Assembly (NCBI GenBank): GCA_017306155.1
Contig: JAFKJB010000005.1
Coordinates: 124,001-188,000, forward strand
Direction of reading: 5' to 3'
Source of the DNA: Nitrosospira multiformis
Lineage (GTDB): Bacteria > Pseudomonadota > Gammaproteobacteria > Burkholderiales > Nitrosomonadaceae
DNA: 64,000 bases
Shown one piece after another: positions 35,455-46,391 of the stretch. The notes beneath the pieces are model-generated. The model was not told the DNA's origin. It saw only the letters and a list, made by a program, of their open reading frames with translations, and did not search any database. How positions within the stretch are numbered: the first letter of the stretch is position 1; each line of letters opens with the position of its first letter. The position numbers and the translations under genes were made by a program.

Positions 35455-36471
35455 TCAAAGACTCCGTCCGATTACTGCCGCTATTCCTTTCAGCGATCCC
35501 ATCAGATCACGGAATTCTTCGGGATTCAATGCCTGGTCTGCGTCGCACCAGGCATCGCATGGGCTGGGATGCATCTCCACCAGCAGGCCATCCGCCCCTG
35601 CCGCGACTGCCGCGCGCGCCAGGGCGGGTACCATCCATGCCTTTCCCCCCGCATGGGAGGGATCGACGATTACCGGCAAGTGCGTTTCTTTTTTCAGCAC
35701 GGGGATGCAGGTTACATCCATTACATTGCGATAAGCGGTTTCAAAGGTGCGTATGCCGCGTTCGCAGAAAATGATGTTATGGTTGCCTCCTGCAGCGATG
35801 TATTCTGCCGCCATGAGCCATTCGGAAACGGTTGCGGACATGCCGCGCTTCAGTATCACGGGCTTGTTGATGCGCCCCACTTCTTTCAAAAGTTCGAAGT
35901 TCTGCATGCTGCGCGTACCGATCTGGATCACATCCACGTCATACTCAAGGAACGTTTCCAGCATGCGGGCGTCCATCAATTCCGTGACGATCCGGAGGTC
36001 GTGCTTATCCGCAGCCCTGCGGAACATTTTCAACCCTTCTTCGCCATTGCCCTGGAAGGTATAGGGACTGGTGCGGGGCTTGAAGGCGCCGCCACGCATC
36101 AGCCGGCAGCCCGCATCCGCGACATCTTGCGCCGCCGAATCCATCTGCGCCTGCGTTTCCACCGAACAGGGGCCTCCGATCACCTGCACCTGATCGCCAC
36201 CAATCGGCACGCCTCCCACATTGATTATCGAATTTTCCTTGTGCCATTCGCGCGACACAATCTTGTACTGCTTGACGATATGCATCGAATATTCGACACC
36301 GCTCAGCGTATCGAATATTTCAGGGCTGAGCTTGCGCTCATCGCCAATTGCGCCGATTACGGTGCGCTCGGTGCCGCGCGAAACGTTCGCGTCGAGATCG
36401 AAGCTTCGAATTTTTGCAACCACCGTGTCGATCTGCTCTTCGGTGGCGCCGTTATTCATGACAATAATCAC
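35455..36471 (-). CDS. aroF: 3-deoxy-7-phosphoheptulonate synthase (AroF-type, with N-terminal regulatory domain)
   Basis: First enzyme of the shikimate pathway: condenses phosphoenolpyruvate and erythrose 4-phosphate. Residues 1-68 form a ferredoxin-like regulatory domain ([21 protein letters not shown]). The barrel carries [11 protein letters not shown] (about 98), [50 protein letters not shown], and [11 protein letters not shown] with metal ligands. This makes it the type I-beta class, like Thermotoga DAHP synthase. It overlaps hisC by four bases (ATGA). Confidence 0.94.
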   Translation of the reverse strand: MIIVMNNGATEEQIDTVVAKIRSFDLDANVSRGTERTVIGAIGDERKLSPEIFDTLSGVEYSMHIVKQYKIVSREWHKENSIINVGGVPIGGDQVQVIGGPCSVETQAQMDSAAQDVADAGCRLMRGGAFKPRTSPYTFQGNGEEGLKMFRRAADKHDLRIVTELMDARMLETFLEYDVDVIQIGTRSMQNFELLKEVGRINKPVILKRGMSATVSEWLMAAEYIAAGGNHNIIFCERGIRTFETAYRNVMDVTCIPVLKKETHLPVIVDPSHAGGKAWMVPALARAAVAAGADGLLVEMHPSPCDAWCDADQALNPEEFRDLMGSLKGIAAVIGRSL

Positions 36472-37646
36472 ACTGATCCCTCCGATGCAACCTGGGGAAC
36501 TCTCACCGTCACCCCCGGTATTGTGTCTGTTGCTGCTCCTCCCTCCCTCTCCAGCGCTATTGCCAGCGATTTCAGGAATTTTTCATTTTCAGGCTCCAGC
36601 CCGACAGTTACCCGGAGATGCTCCGGCATTTCATAGATGCTGATGGGACGGACAATCACACCCTGCCTCAACAGGCTCTCATTTACTGCTTTCACATCGC
36701 CTGGCACCCGAAAGCTCAGGAAATTTCCATAGGATGGAATGTACTCGATTCCCATCTGGCGCAGTCCGGTGACAATCTGCAGCATGCCTGCCTGATTGAG
36801 CGCATAAGAACGCTTTACGAATTCCTCATCCTGCAGCGCAGCCACTGCGCCGGCGAGACCGATATTGTTGACGTTGAATGGCTGGCGCACACGGTTCATG
36901 AGACCGGCAACTTGAGGACATGCAAGGCCGAAACCGACGCGCACCCCTGCCATGCCGTAAGCTTTGGAGAAAGTGCGGGTAATGAGGAGATTGGGAAACT
37001 GCTTCAGCCATGCAATGCTATCTCCCTTGAGGGCGGGCGGCAGGTACTCGTTATAGGCTTCATCGAGTACGACCAGCACATCCGGGGACACACGCTCGAG
37101 GAAGCGCAGTACATCATTGGCGGGCAGCAGGGTGCCGGTGGGATTGTTGGGGTTGGCAATAAATACAACCCGTGTTTCAGGCGCGACAGCATCCAGCATG
37201 GCATCAAGATCATGCCCATAGTCCCTGGCGGGAACGGAAATACCGATTCCACCCACCGCTTTCGTCACCAGTGGATAAACCGCAAAGGCATGCTGCGAAT
37301 AAACGGTCGAGACTCCCGGTTTCAGGAATACGCGGGCGGCCAGTTCCAGAACGTCGTTGGAACCATTGCCCAGCACGATCTGCTCGCTGGTCACGCCATA
37401 GCGCTCGGATAAAGCTGCTTTCAGTTCAAAACCACTCCCGTCCGGATACAAGGAAACCTCGCCGAGCGCCTTGCTCATTGCTTTCAGAGCCATTGGACTG
37501 GTCCCCAGAGGGTTTTCATTGGATGCGAGCTTGATGATGGATTGTTCATCCATCCCCATCTCCCGGGCCAGTTCAGAAATAGGCTTGCCGGGCTGATAGG
37601 GACTGATGCCACGGATATACGCGGGAGCGAGATCACAAATATTCAT
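36468..37646 (-). CDS. hisC: Histidinol-phosphate / aromatic aminotransferase
   Basis: PLP class I/II aminotransferase: [12 protein letters not shown] (about 42), [15 protein letters not shown] (about 93), [10 protein letters not shown] (about 165), and the PLP Lys in [18 protein letters not shown] (about 233). HisC acts in histidine synthesis. Copies within pheA-tyrA clusters may also transaminate prephenate or phenylpyruvate, which the position here suggests. Length 392 residues, with a C-terminal tail of about 20 residues after the usual end. Confidence 0.92.
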   Translation of the reverse strand: MNICDLAPAYIRGISPYQPGKPISELAREMGMDEQSIIKLASNENPLGTSPMALKAMSKALGEVSLYPDGSGFELKAALSERYGVTSEQIVLGNGSNDVLELAARVFLKPGVSTVYSQHAFAVYPLVTKAVGGIGISVPARDYGHDLDAMLDAVAPETRVVFIANPNNPTGTLLPANDVLRFLERVSPDVLVVLDEAYNEYLPPALKGDSIAWLKQFPNLLITRTFSKAYGMAGVRVGFGLACPQVAGLMNRVRQPFNVNNIGLAGAVAALQDEEFVKRSYALNQAGMLQIVTGLRQMGIEYIPSYGNFLSFRVPGDVKAVNESLLRQGVIVRPISIYEMPEHLRVTVGLEPENEKFLKSLAIALEREGGAATDTIPGVTVRVPQVASEGSV

Positions 37647-37939
37647 AAGATGGTATCGTGAATTGCAGAGGGAAGAAAAAGCGGAAAATAATGACCGTCA
37701 ACGAGACAGGCAATCGCACAAAAAGCATGGATTCATGTTTGTAATAACCCGTTTCGCGGCCATAGGCAAATCTTCGTCATGGCTGCGCTCTCAGGGATAC
37801 CAGGGATTCCGGGATTCGGAGCCGCAATGATATGACGTTGAATTTTTCGCTGGGTGACAGGATCATCGCACGGGTTCACTTTACGGGTGGGGGATTTCGT
37901 GATGGCGCATGAAGCTTGTGAGAAAGCGGAAGAGGAGGG

Positions 37940-39007
37940 TCAGGCTGCGGGATATGAGCCGAGCACTTTGAGAAACGCTGCTTTTTCCACCAGTTCGCGC
38001 AGCGCCTGGGAGACTCTCGGCTCCTGCTGGTGGCCTTCGACATCCACGAAAAACACGTATTCCCATAAACCCGTCCGAGACGGACGCGATTCAAGCCGGG
38101 TCATGCTGACTCCATGATGGGCGAAAGGGGCCAGCAGCTCATGTATGGCGCCCGGCCGATTCCTGACCGACGTTACCAGCGATGTCTTATCCCTGCCGGA
38201 AGGTGCAACTTCCTGCCCGCCTATTACCAGGAAGCGCGTCGTATTGTTGGGGTCATCCTCGATGTTCTCGGCGCAGACAGTGAGGCCATATACTTCTCCT
38301 GCCTTTTTTCCCGCCACTGCCGCGGCACTCTCATCTTCCGCCGCCAGTCTCGCGGCATCCGCATTGCTTGCGGCGTTGATTCTTGCTGACGCGGGTAAAT
38401 GGGGCAGATTGGCATTGAGCCACTCATGGCACTGGGAAAACGATTGAGGATGGGAGTAAATCCTGCGAATGCGTGCAAGGTCGGCATGATGCGCCAGCAG
38501 AAGCTGATGTATGGCCAGCGCCACCTCGCCGCACACCTTCAACCGGGTTTGCAGCAACAGATCAAGCGATCTGCCCACAGCACCTTCGGTCGAATTTTCT
38601 ACCGGTATAACCCCATAATTTGCCTTGCCGGCTTCCACCTTGCTAAATACATCATCTATCGAATTGCAGGGCAGGGAAGTCACGACGCTACCGAAGCGCT
38701 TGAGCGCGGCTTCTTCGGAAAACGTGCCTCTCGGCCCAAGATATGCGATCGTCAGAGGTTCTTCCATGGATCGACAGAGAGACATGATCTCCGTAAATAA
38801 CCGCGCAACCTGTTCATTCTCCAGGGGCCCCGGATTCAGTTCGCGCATCCGCGCCAGCACCTGAGCTTCACGTTCGGGCCTGTACGCAGTGCCATTCTTG
38901 ATTTCTCCGATTTCGCGCGCGAGATCGGCCCGCGCGCTCACCAGTTTCAGAAGTTCGCTGTCGATTGCATCTATCTTGTCGCGGAACTGTTTGAGTTGAG
39001 CGGTCAT
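37940..39007 (-). CDS. pheA: Bifunctional chorismate mutase / prephenate dehydratase
   Basis: Phenylalanine branch enzyme. An AroQ chorismate mutase domain lies at about 1-85 (LKQFRDKIDAIDSELLKLVSARADLAREIGEIK). Prephenate dehydratase follows at about 86-265, with AYLGPRGTFSEEAALKRFG, GVIPVENSTEGAVG and NNTTRFLVIG. The C-terminal ACT domain has the feedback motif RLESRPSRTGLWEYVFFVD. I use the Met at 39007 (MTAQLKQFRDK); the frame is open to 39049. About 290 bases without a gene separate it from hisC downstream, so the two may not share a transcript. Confidence 0.95.
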   Translation of the reverse strand: MTAQLKQFRDKIDAIDSELLKLVSARADLAREIGEIKNGTAYRPEREAQVLARMRELNPGPLENEQVARLFTEIMSLCRSMEEPLTIAYLGPRGTFSEEAALKRFGSVVTSLPCNSIDDVFSKVEAGKANYGVIPVENSTEGAVGRSLDLLLQTRLKVCGEVALAIHQLLLAHHADLARIRRIYSHPQSFSQCHEWLNANLPHLPASARINAASNADAARLAAEDESAAAVAGKKAGEVYGLTVCAENIEDDPNNTTRFLVIGGQEVAPSGRDKTSLVTSVRNRPGAIHELLAPFAHHGVSMTRLESRPSRTGLWEYVFFVDVEGHQQEPRVSQALRELVEKAAFLKVLGSYPAA

Positions 39008-39064
39008 CGCGAGATAATTCTTGTCTTGAACCTTACATGCCAAAGCCATAGCCTTGGAAGGCGG

Positions 39065-40264
39065 CTATTTGGCCGGTATGGGCAGGTAGCGCACATTCAG
39101 CACATCCTTTATCGCCGCAATCTCGTCAATGGTTTCCTGGGGTACCGGACTATCGACATCCACCAGGGTATAGGCCATTTCGCCGCGGGACTTGTTGCCC
39201 ATGGTGTGAATATTGAGACCGGCTTTCGCCATGGCTGTGGAAATTTGCCCCACCATGTTCGGTACGTTGGCATTCGCAACGGCCAGTCGATAGGGGGATT
39301 CCCTCTCCATTGCTATATTGGGGAAGTTGACTGCATTGGTAATACCGCCATTCTCCAGATAATCGATTACCTGCCTCGTCACCATTACCGCGCAATTCTC
39401 TTCCGCTTCCTGCGTGGATGCGCCCAGGTGCGGCAAAGTAATCACTCTTGCATGATGTTGAAGTTTTTCGCTGGGGAAATCGCTTACGTAATATTTTATC
39501 TTCCCCATCTCGATTCCTTCGAGCACGGCATTTTCATCCACGATGCCATCACGCGAAAAGTTGAGCAGAATTGTACTGTTTCTCATGCTTTGCACAACCT
39601 GCCGGTTGACGAGGTGCCGCGTCGAGTCCACCAGGGGTACGTGCAGCGTTACAAACTCGCTGTTGCGCAGCAGGGCTTCGATGCTTTCCGCTCGCCTGAC
39701 TTCTGAAGACAGGTTCCAGGCTGCATCCACGGTGATATTGGGGTCGTATCCCATCACCTTCATGCCAAGCCGAAGCGCTGCATCAGCCACCAGGCGTCCT
39801 ATGGCGCCCAGGCCGACAATGCCCAGGGTGCGACCCGGCAATTCGGTTCCCGCGAACTGTTTCTTGCCGTTTTCGGCCAGCTTGTTCAGGGTCTCGTTAT
39901 CGCCTTCCAGTTTCTCGGTAAAATGAATCGCCGGAATCAGGTTGCGGGAGGCGATCAGCAGGCCCGCCAGCACCAGTTCCTTGACTGCGTTGGCATTCGC
40001 CCCCGGAGCGTTGAAAACAGGCACGCCGCGCAGATTCATGGCGCTGACCGGTACGTTGTTCGTGCCCGCCCCAGCCCGGCCTATTGCTTTCACACTGGAA
40101 GGAATATCCATGTCCAGCATGTTATGGGAGCGCACCAGAATCGCATCGGGATCGGTTGTATCGCTGCCCACCTTATAATGGCCGGGATCAAAAAGCTTGA
40201 GGCCCAGCGGCGAAATCTGGTTGAGCGTCAGTATCCGGAAAATTTTATGTGCACGTTCAGGCAT
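39065..40264 (-). CDS. serA: D-3-phosphoglycerate dehydrogenase
   Basis: First step of serine synthesis. Substrate and NAD domains contain AIGRAGAGTNNVPV (about 60), GIVGLGAIGRLVAD (about 145), the NFSRDGIVDE segment with the active Arg, and the catalytic His in LPHLGASTQEAEENCA. A C-terminal ACT domain (about 320-399) includes ANVPNMVGQISTAMAKAGLNI, where serine may bind. The start at 40264 follows GAGGG; it overlaps the serC stop by eight bases. Length 399 residues, the short form. Confidence 0.94.
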   Translation of the reverse strand: MPERAHKIFRILTLNQISPLGLKLFDPGHYKVGSDTTDPDAILVRSHNMLDMDIPSSVKAIGRAGAGTNNVPVSAMNLRGVPVFNAPGANANAVKELVLAGLLIASRNLIPAIHFTEKLEGDNETLNKLAENGKKQFAGTELPGRTLGIVGLGAIGRLVADAALRLGMKVMGYDPNITVDAAWNLSSEVRRAESIEALLRNSEFVTLHVPLVDSTRHLVNRQVVQSMRNSTILLNFSRDGIVDENAVLEGIEMGKIKYYVSDFPSEKLQHHARVITLPHLGASTQEAEENCAVMVTRQVIDYLENGGITNAVNFPNIAMERESPYRLAVANANVPNMVGQISTAMAKAGLNIHTMGNKSRGEMAYTLVDVDSPVPQETIDEIAAIKDVLNVRYLPIPAK

Positions 40265-41345
40265 GATTGCCCTCAAATTCTTTCATGAATTCCACCAGGA
40301 CCTTTACCCCTTCAAGCGGCATTGCGTTGTATATCGAAGCGCGCATTCCGCCGACGGAACGATGGCCTTTCAACTGGATGAGGCCGCGGGTTCGCGCCTG
40401 TTTCAGAAACTCTTCATCGAGCGCCGGATCTTTTAAAGTGAACGGCACATTCATGCGCGACCGGTCTGGTTTTGACACGGGGCAATGATAAAAATCCGTA
40501 GTGTCCAGGAAATCGTACAGCAGGCGCGCCTTGGCAAGGTTGATTTTCTCCATTGCCTGAAGCCCGCCCTTCTGTTTCAGCCATTCCACCACCAGCCCGG
40601 TAATATACATGGCATAAGTCGGCGGCGTGTTGTACATGGAATCGTTATCGGCGTGAATCCTGTAATCGAACATGGTCGGTGTGCCCGGCACGGTTGTTCC
40701 TATCAAATCCTCGCGCACGATGACGATGCACAAGCCTGCGGGACCTACGTTTTTCTGCGTGCCGGCATAAATCAGCCCAAACCTGCTTATATCCAGGGGG
40801 CGTGACATAAAGGCGGAAGAAATGTCCGCCACCAGGGGCATACCGGTAACCGGCAAGTCCGGAACCCAGTTGAACTCCACTCCGCCAATCGTCTCATTGG
40901 GCGTGTAATGCAGATAGGCTCCATCCGGATCGATATTCCATTTATCCTGGGTGGGAGCATACGTAAAATTCGCATCTTCCGAGGAAGCTGCAACGTGGAC
41001 GGTGCAATATTTTTTCGCTTCCTTGATCGCTTTCGCGGACCACTGGCCAGTATTGATATAGTTGGCGCTTTTTTTGCCGCGCAGCAGGTTCATTGGCACC
41101 ATCGCGAACTGGCTGGAGGCGCCGCCGGACAAAAAGAGCACCTTGTAGTTGGCAGGGATGCCGGCCAATTCCCGCAAATCCGCCTCGAGCCTGGCCGCGA
41201 TCGACATGAATTCCTTGCCGCGGTGGCTCATCTCCATCACCGACATGCCGCTGCCGTGCCAGTCGAGCATTTCGTCGCGCGCCTGCTGCAAAACTTCCTT
41301 CGGTAGTACTGCTGGACCTGCGCTGAAGTTATAGATGGGTTCCAT
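40257..41345 (-). CDS. serC: Phosphoserine aminotransferase
   Basis: MEPIYNFSAGPAVLPKEVLQQA is the classical SerC start. The PLP Lys lies in FGLIYAGTQKNVGPAG (about 200), with SGGASSQFAMVPMN (about 74) in the phosphate region and SIYNAMPLEGVKVLVEFM at the end. It makes phosphoserine, and by analogy 4-phosphohydroxythreonine for vitamin B6. Length 362 residues. It is 51 bases after gyrA on the same strand and overlaps serA. Confidence 0.96.
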   Translation of the reverse strand: MEPIYNFSAGPAVLPKEVLQQARDEMLDWHGSGMSVMEMSHRGKEFMSIAARLEADLRELAGIPANYKVLFLSGGASSQFAMVPMNLLRGKKSANYINTGQWSAKAIKEAKKYCTVHVAASSEDANFTYAPTQDKWNIDPDGAYLHYTPNETIGGVEFNWVPDLPVTGMPLVADISSAFMSRPLDISRFGLIYAGTQKNVGPAGLCIVIVREDLIGTTVPGTPTMFDYRIHADNDSMYNTPPTYAMYITGLVVEWLKQKGGLQAMEKINLAKARLLYDFLDTTDFYHCPVSKPDRSRMNVPFTLKDPALDEEFLKQARTRGLIQLKGHRSVGGMRASIYNAMPLEGVKVLVEFMKEFEGNHA

Positions 41346-41396
41346 CGGAGTTCCTTATGAATTCCTTATCCTTACGCGTTCCTTGCCCTGGCTGTT

Positions 41397-43982
41397 TCAC
41401 GGCTGATCCGTGGCCAAGCCTTCCCCTAATCCTGGCGCTTCGTCAGTTTCCACGACCCGTTCCAGCCCGGCAAGCTTCTCACCCTCGTCCGGGTTGATCA
41501 GTATCACGCCCTGCGTTGCCCGGCTCATCTCGCGAACCTCTTTCACGCGTGTGCGGATCAGCACGCCCCCAGTCGTGATGAGCATGATTTCGTCATCCTC
41601 GCGCACGAGCCGCGCCGCCACGACCCTGCCGTTTCGCTCGGTCGTCTTGATCGCAATCATGCCCTGAGAGCCGCGGCCGTGACGAGTGAATTCGCTGATA
41701 GGGGTGCGCTTGCCATAGCCATTCTCGGTCGCGGTCAGCACTGCCTGCTCCTCGCTCTCGGCTACCACCAGCGAGATCACTTTTTGCCCCTTGCCCAGCG
41801 TCATTCCGCGCACGCCCCGTGCGCCCCGTCCCATCGGACGCACGTCATTCTCGTCGAAACGCACGGCTTTCCCGCCATCGGAGAAGAGCATTACATCATG
41901 CTTGCCCTCGGTCAGCGCTACGCCGATCAGGAAATCATCCTCGTCGAGCCCTACCGCTATGATGCCACTCGCGCGCGGCCGCGAGAACTCCGACAGGGGT
42001 GTTTTTTTCACCGTGCCCAGGGAAGTTGCCATGAATACATAACGGTTGTCATCGAATGTTTTTACCGGAAGAACGGCGTTGATCTTCTCGCCATATTCCA
42101 GTTGCATCAGGTTGACGATAGGCTTGCCGCGGGAAGCGCGTCCCCCCTGCGGCACGGAGTATACCTTGATCCAGTAGACCCTTCCCCGGCTGGAAAAGCA
42201 AAGAATGTAGTCGTGCGTATTGGCGATGAACAGGTTGTCGATGAAATCATCATCTTTGGTACCCGTGGCCTGCTTCCCGCGGCCTCCCCGTTTCTGCGCC
42301 CGGTAGTCGTCGAGCGGCTGGGACTTGATGTACCCGTTGTGCGATAGCGTCACGACCACATCCTCGGGTGCGATCAGGTCCTCCATGCTCAGATCCTGGG
42401 TATTGATGACGATCTCGCTGCGGCGTTCATCGCCGAACTGTTGCTTCATGGCAACGAGTTCCTGAGTGATGATGGCCGTGATGCGCTTTGGCCGGGCAAG
42501 AATGTCAAGAAGATCGGCTATTCTTTCCATTACATCCTTATATTCGCTGACGATCTTGTCCTGCTCGAGCCCCGTCAGGCGTTGCAGGCGCAGCTCCAGT
42601 ATAGCCTGCGCCTGCGCGTCAGAAAGGTGATAACCGTTATCAAATAGCCCGTATTCGGGCGCCAGGCCCTCTGGGCGGAATTGTTTCGCATCCCCTGCGG
42701 CGCGCGCCAGCATTTGCTCCACCAGTTGCGAGCGCCACGCCCGCGACATCAATGCTTCCTTGGCTGCCGCGGGCGTCTGCGCCGCCTTGATCAGGGCAAT
42801 CACTTCATCCACATTGGATAATGCGACGGCGAGTCCCTCCAGCACGTGGCCGCGTTCACGCGCCTTTTTCAGCTCGAACACGCTGCGCCGCGTAACAACC
42901 TCGCGCCGGTGGCGCAGGAATGCCTCCAGCATCTGCTTCAAATTCAGCAGGCGCGGCTGCCCGTCAAGCAGGGCCACCATGTTCATGCCGAAGGTGTCCT
43001 GCATTTGTGTTTCTTTATAGAGATTGTTCAGCACCACGTCGGGTACTTCGCCGCGGCGCAGCTCGATAACCACGCGCATCCCCGACTTATCCGATTCGTC
43101 GCGCAAATCGGAAATGCCTTCGATTTTCTTCTCCCGCACCAGTTCTCCGATACGGACAAGCAGATTGGCCTTGTTTACCTGGTAGGGCAGCTCGTCGACA
43201 ATGATGCTCTGGCGTCCGCCCCCTTTTTCCATATCCTCGAAGTGAGTGCGCGCGCGCATGACCACGCGCCCGCGGCCCGTGCGGTAGCCTTCTTTTACGC
43301 CAGTCACGCCGTAGATCAGGGCGGCGGTGGGAAAGTCCGGGCCCGGTATCAGGTCGATCAGATCGTCAAGGCCGATTTCGGGGTCCTTCAGCAGGGCGAG
43401 GCAGGCATTCGTCACTTCATTCAGGTTATGCGGCGGAATATTGGTTGCCATGCCCACCGCAATGCCGGACGAACCATTGATAAGCAGGTTCGGGATTTTG
43501 GTCGGCAGGATCAGCGGTTCCTTCTCGGTCCCGTCGTAGTTAGGGCCGAAGTCAACCGTTTCCTTGTCCAGGTCGGTCAGCATTTCATGCGCGATGCGCG
43601 ACATGCGGATCTCGGTATAACGCATTGCCGCCGGATTGTCGCCGTCCACGGAACCGAAGTTGCCCTGTCCATCCACGAGCATGTAGCGCAGCGAGAAATG
43701 CTGCGCCATTCTTACTATAGTGTCATATACGGCGGTATCGCCGTGCGGGTGGTATTTACCGATGACATCACCCACGATGCGCGCTGATTTTTTATAGGGG
43801 CGGTTCCAGTCGTTGGAGAGTTCATGCATGGCGAATAACACCCGGCGGTGCACCGGTTTCAGGCCGTCGCGCACATCAGGTAATGCGCGTCCCACGATGA
43901 CGCTCATGGCGTAGTCGAGATAGGAGCGGCGCATCTCCTCTTCGAGGCTGATCTGCAGGGTTTCTTTCGCGAATTGATCCAT
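41397..43982 (-). CDS. gyrA: DNA gyrase subunit A
   Basis: Type II topoisomerase breakage-reunion subunit. [47 protein letters not shown] is followed by the quinolone region [20 protein letters not shown]. Position 83 (E. coli numbering, coinciding here) is Thr and 87 is Asp. The catalytic Tyr lies in [10 protein letters not shown] (about 122). Six beta-pinwheel repeats follow, with the GyrA box [11 protein letters not shown] use the Met at 43982; the frame is open upstream to 44072. Length 861 residues, normal. Confidence 0.97.
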   Translation of the reverse strand: MDQFAKETLQISLEEEMRRSYLDYAMSVIVGRALPDVRDGLKPVHRRVLFAMHELSNDWNRPYKKSARIVGDVIGKYHPHGDTAVYDTIVRMAQHFSLRYMLVDGQGNFGSVDGDNPAAMRYTEIRMSRIAHEMLTDLDKETVDFGPNYDGTEKEPLILPTKIPNLLINGSSGIAVGMATNIPPHNLNEVTNACLALLKDPEIGLDDLIDLIPGPDFPTAALIYGVTGVKEGYRTGRGRVVMRARTHFEDMEKGGGRQSIIVDELPYQVNKANLLVRIGELVREKKIEGISDLRDESDKSGMRVVIELRRGEVPDVVLNNLYKETQMQDTFGMNMVALLDGQPRLLNLKQMLEAFLRHRREVVTRRSVFELKKARERGHVLEGLAVALSNVDEVIALIKAAQTPAAAKEALMSRAWRSQLVEQMLARAAGDAKQFRPEGLAPEYGLFDNGYHLSDAQAQAILELRLQRLTGLEQDKIVSEYKDVMERIADLLDILARPKRITAIITQELVAMKQQFGDERRSEIVINTQDLSMEDLIAPEDVVVTLSHNGYIKSQPLDDYRAQKRGGRGKQATGTKDDDFIDNLFIANTHDYILCFSSRGRVYWIKVYSVPQGGRASRGKPIVNLMQLEYGEKINAVLPVKTFDDNRYVFMATSLGTVKKTPLSEFSRPRASGIIAVGLDEDDFLIGVALTEGKHDVMLFSDGGKAVRFDENDVRPMGRGARGVRGMTLGKGQKVISLVVAESEEQAVLTATENGYGKRTPISEFTRHGRGSQGMIAIKTTERNGRVVAARLVREDDEIMLITTGGVLIRTRVKEVREMSRATQGVILINPDEGEKLAGLERVVETDEAPGLGEGLATDQP

Positions 43983-44132
43983 CACTTTTGAAGGGGGGCA
44001 GGAACTTGCGGGAACATATCGAGGATATATTTCTTTCCTGATATCGGCATGTAAAGCTCCCCATTTTAGCATGTCACCCGTATGGGAGTCATCCGGAAAG
44101 CCCCGTTTTCATGCTGATTGCAACACCCCTAT

Positions 44133-44162
44133 TTGACAAGGACAAATATATGAATACATAAT
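44133..44162 (+). promoter_or_regulatory. Sigma-70-type promoter before the OmpA-family gene
   Basis: A perfect TTGACA (-35) at 44133-44138 is followed by TACATA at 16 bases or CATAAT at 18 bases. It lies in the 298-base divergent region between gyrA and the OmpA-family gene and would give a leader of about 110 bases before the ATG at 44281. The leader ends with AAAAAGGGGC as ribosome binding site. I see nothing else in this gap. Confidence 0.6.
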
Positions 44163-44280
44163 CGAAGCGCGATTATGCGATGATGGGCTTGCCATAATAA
44201 AGTGGCTTAGTCTTTCATTTGCATGACTTACAGGGATGATCTGATCTTGAATCTTAGTTTTTCTAAAAAAGGGGCATAGC

Positions 44281-44964
44281 ATGAAAAATACGGTAACGAA
44301 AAAATTCTTGCTTGGAGCGGCTGTTTTGCCAATGCTGTTTTCAGGCGCCGCTATGGCTCAGGAGATACCTGAGGCCTACGCGGTCGATAGCGTTGGCGAG
44401 GTAGTCAGAGATTCTTCCGGAGACTGTTGGCGTACCGGTTACTGGACACCTGCAATGGCGATCTACGAGTGCGATCCTGACTTGCTGCCAAAACCCGAGA
44501 AAAAAGTCGAAGCCCCCGCTCCAGCGCCCGCTCCTGCCCCTGTTCCTGTTTACACTGAGCCTGAAAAAATCTCGCTCTCCGCCGATCAACTGTTCGATTT
44601 CGACAAGGCCAACCTGCGGCCCGAAGGCAAACAGACCCTGGATGATCTCGTGACCAAGCTCGGCGGCGTCCAGTACGACACCATCGTTGCCATCGGATAT
44701 GCCGACCGCCTCGGCAGCGACGCGTATAACAAGAAACTTTCCATGCGCCGCGCTGAATCCGTCAAGGCTTACCTGGTCAACGAAAAAGGCATTCCGGCTG
44801 ACCGCATCTTCATCGACGGCAAGGGCGAAGCCAATCCTGTAACGGGCGATACCTGCAAGGGTAACAAGAGGACCAAGGCCCTGATCGCATGCCTGCAACC
44901 CGACCGCCGCGTCGAAGTTGAAGTCGCCGGCACCAAGGAAACGATGAAGGAAACGATACAATAA
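44281..44964 (+). CDS. OmpA-family outer-membrane/peptidoglycan-binding protein
   Basis: Signal peptide of 26 residues (ending AAMA-QE), a short domain with two Cys (DCWRTGYWTPAMAIYECDPDLLP), a Pro/Ala hinge (APAPAPAPAPVPVY), and a C-terminal OmpA domain at about 98-220. That domain contains LFDFDKANLRPEGKQTLDDL and the peptidoglycan-binding NKKLSMRRAESVKAYLV...DRRVEVEV. There is no eight-stranded barrel: 227 residues is typical of the short betaproteobacterial OmpA-like proteins. It has its own strong promoter and terminator, suggesting an abundant envelope protein. Confidence 0.9.
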   Translation: MKNTVTKKFLLGAAVLPMLFSGAAMAQEIPEAYAVDSVGEVVRDSSGDCWRTGYWTPAMAIYECDPDLLPKPEKKVEAPAPAPAPAPVPVYTEPEKISLSADQLFDFDKANLRPEGKQTLDDLVTKLGGVQYDTIVAIGYADRLGSDAYNKKLSMRRAESVKAYLVNEKGIPADRIFIDGKGEANPVTGDTCKGNKRTKALIACLQPDRRVEVEVAGTKETMKETIQ

Positions 44965-44999
44965 TTCGATTCACATACAAAAAATACAAAAAAATCAGA

Positions 45000-45027
45000 C
45001 CCTGCCGTCGCGGCAGGGTTTTTTTTT
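45000..45027 (+). terminator. Rho-independent terminator after the OmpA-family gene
   Basis: Perfect 8-bp stem CCCTGCCG / CGGCAGGG with a 3-base loop (45000-45018) followed by nine T residues. It lies 36 bases after the stop codon of the OmpA-family gene and just before the deaminase gene. Confidence 0.95.
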
Positions 45028-45041
45028 GCTAAGCTTCGGCG

Positions 45042-46391
45042 ATGAGGATGTATCCGGTAAAAATCGATACCCTGCTGGAGGCGCGCTGGGTAATCCCCGT
45101 TGAGCCCGCAGGTGCAGTGTTTCACGATCATGCCGTTGCAATTGACCGGGGCATGATTCGCGCAATCCTCCCCCGCGGCGAGGCACACGCACAATTCGAG
45201 CCGCGCGAACGCGTCGTGCTGAACAGGCACGCGCTCATTCCCGGCTTGATAAATCTCCATACACATGCGGCCATGTCGCTGATGCGAGGCATGGGAGATG
45301 GCCTGCCTTTGATGGAGTGGCTGACCAATCATATCTGGCCGGCGGAAGCGAAGCACGTGGACGCAGGTTTTGTTTTCGATGGCACCCGCCTGGCATGCGC
45401 CGAGATGCTGCAGGGCGGAGTCACCTGTTTCAATGACATGTACCTGTTTCCGGAAGCGGCGGCTCGCGCCGCCCTGGCCTCGGGCATGCGCGCCGGCATC
45501 GGCATGCTCGCAATCGACTTTCCCACTGCCTACGCAAGCGATCCCGACGACTATCTGACCAAGGGCCTGGCACTGCGCGACGATTACAACCTGCATCCCC
45601 TCCTGTCATTCTGTTTTGCCCCGCATGCGCCTTACACCGTGGGCGATAAAAATCTGTCCCGGCTTCTCACCTATGCAGAGCAGCTGGATGTGCCCATTCA
45701 CATTCATCTGCACGAAACCGGGGATGAAATCAGCAACAGCCTGAAGAGCCACGGAATGCGTCCGCTTGAGCGCATGCACAAGCTCGGGCTGCTCGGTCCC
45801 AATCTGATTGCGGTGCACATGGTGCATCTTACCGAGGGGGAAATCGAACTGCTGGCGCAGCAAGGCTGCTCCGTAGCCCATTGCCCTTCTTCCAACCTGA
45901 AACATGCCAGCGGGTTCGCACCCGTTGCCGCTCTTGCCGAAGCAGGGGTCAACGTGGGACTGGGAACGGATAGCGCCGCAAGTAACAGCCGCCTCAAGAT
46001 GTTCGAGGAAATGCGGCTTGCGGCACTGCTGGCAAAAGGACAAAGCGGCAGGGCGGAAGTATTGCCTGCGTGGCAGGTGCTGCAAATGGCCACCCTCAAC
46101 GGGGCCAGGGCTTTAGGGCTGGGGGATCGTATCGGTTCCCTTGCCCCAGGCAAGGCCGCGGACATTACCGCAGTGGATTTCTCCAGTCTTGATCTGGCGC
46201 CCTGCTATGATCCTGTTTCCCATCTTGTCTATGCTGCCGGACGTGAACATGTGAGTCATGTGTGGGTAAATGGTAAAATGCTGCTGCGTGACGGGGAATT
46301 GATGACGCTGGACCGGGAAGAATTGCTGCACCGGGCCGAATTCTGGCGGGAGCGAATGACAACGGGCGTGACGGCAGTTCACGAAAAATAA
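45042..46391 (+). CDS. mtaD: Amidohydrolase, MTA/SAH deaminase family (TRZ/ATZ group)
   Basis: Metal-dependent deaminase of 5-methylthioadenosine or S-adenosylhomocysteine, or a relative. Metal ligands: HTH in [16 protein letters not shown] (about 70), His in [21 protein letters not shown] (about 225), VHMVHL, and the Asp in [12 protein letters not shown] (about 308). Length 449 residues. It shares one base with ubiG (TAATG), and the mtaD-ubiG-gph order is frequent in betaproteobacteria. The exact substrate is inferred from family and context. Confidence 0.85.
   Translation: MRMYPVKIDTLLEARWVIPVEPAGAVFHDHAVAIDRGMIRAILPRGEAHAQFEPRERVVLNRHALIPGLINLHTHAAMSLMRGMGDGLPLMEWLTNHIWPAEAKHVDAGFVFDGTRLACAEMLQGGVTCFNDMYLFPEAAARAALASGMRAGIGMLAIDFPTAYASDPDDYLTKGLALRDDYNLHPLLSFCFAPHAPYTVGDKNLSRLLTYAEQLDVPIHIHLHETGDEISNSLKSHGMRPLERMHKLGLLGPNLIAVHMVHLTEGEIELLAQQGCSVAHCPSSNLKHASGFAPVAALAEAGVNVGLGTDSAASNSRLKMFEEMRLAALLAKGQSGRAEVLPAWQVLQMATLNGARALGLGDRIGSLAPGKAADITAVDFSSLDLAPCYDPVSHLVYAAGREHVSHVWVNGKMLLRDGELMTLDREELLHRAEFWRERMTTGVTAVHEK

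Noticed and set aside
35569-36636. Long plus-strand open frame (355 codons)
   Set aside because: Antisense to aroF and the end of hisC; codon-structure shadow.
42846-43787. Plus-strand open frame of 313 codons
   Set aside because: Antisense to gyrA; no independent evidence.
44341-45596. Minus-strand open frames opposite the OmpA-family and deaminase genes
   Set aside because: Both plus-strand genes are well supported; the opposite frames show only mirrored codon bias.
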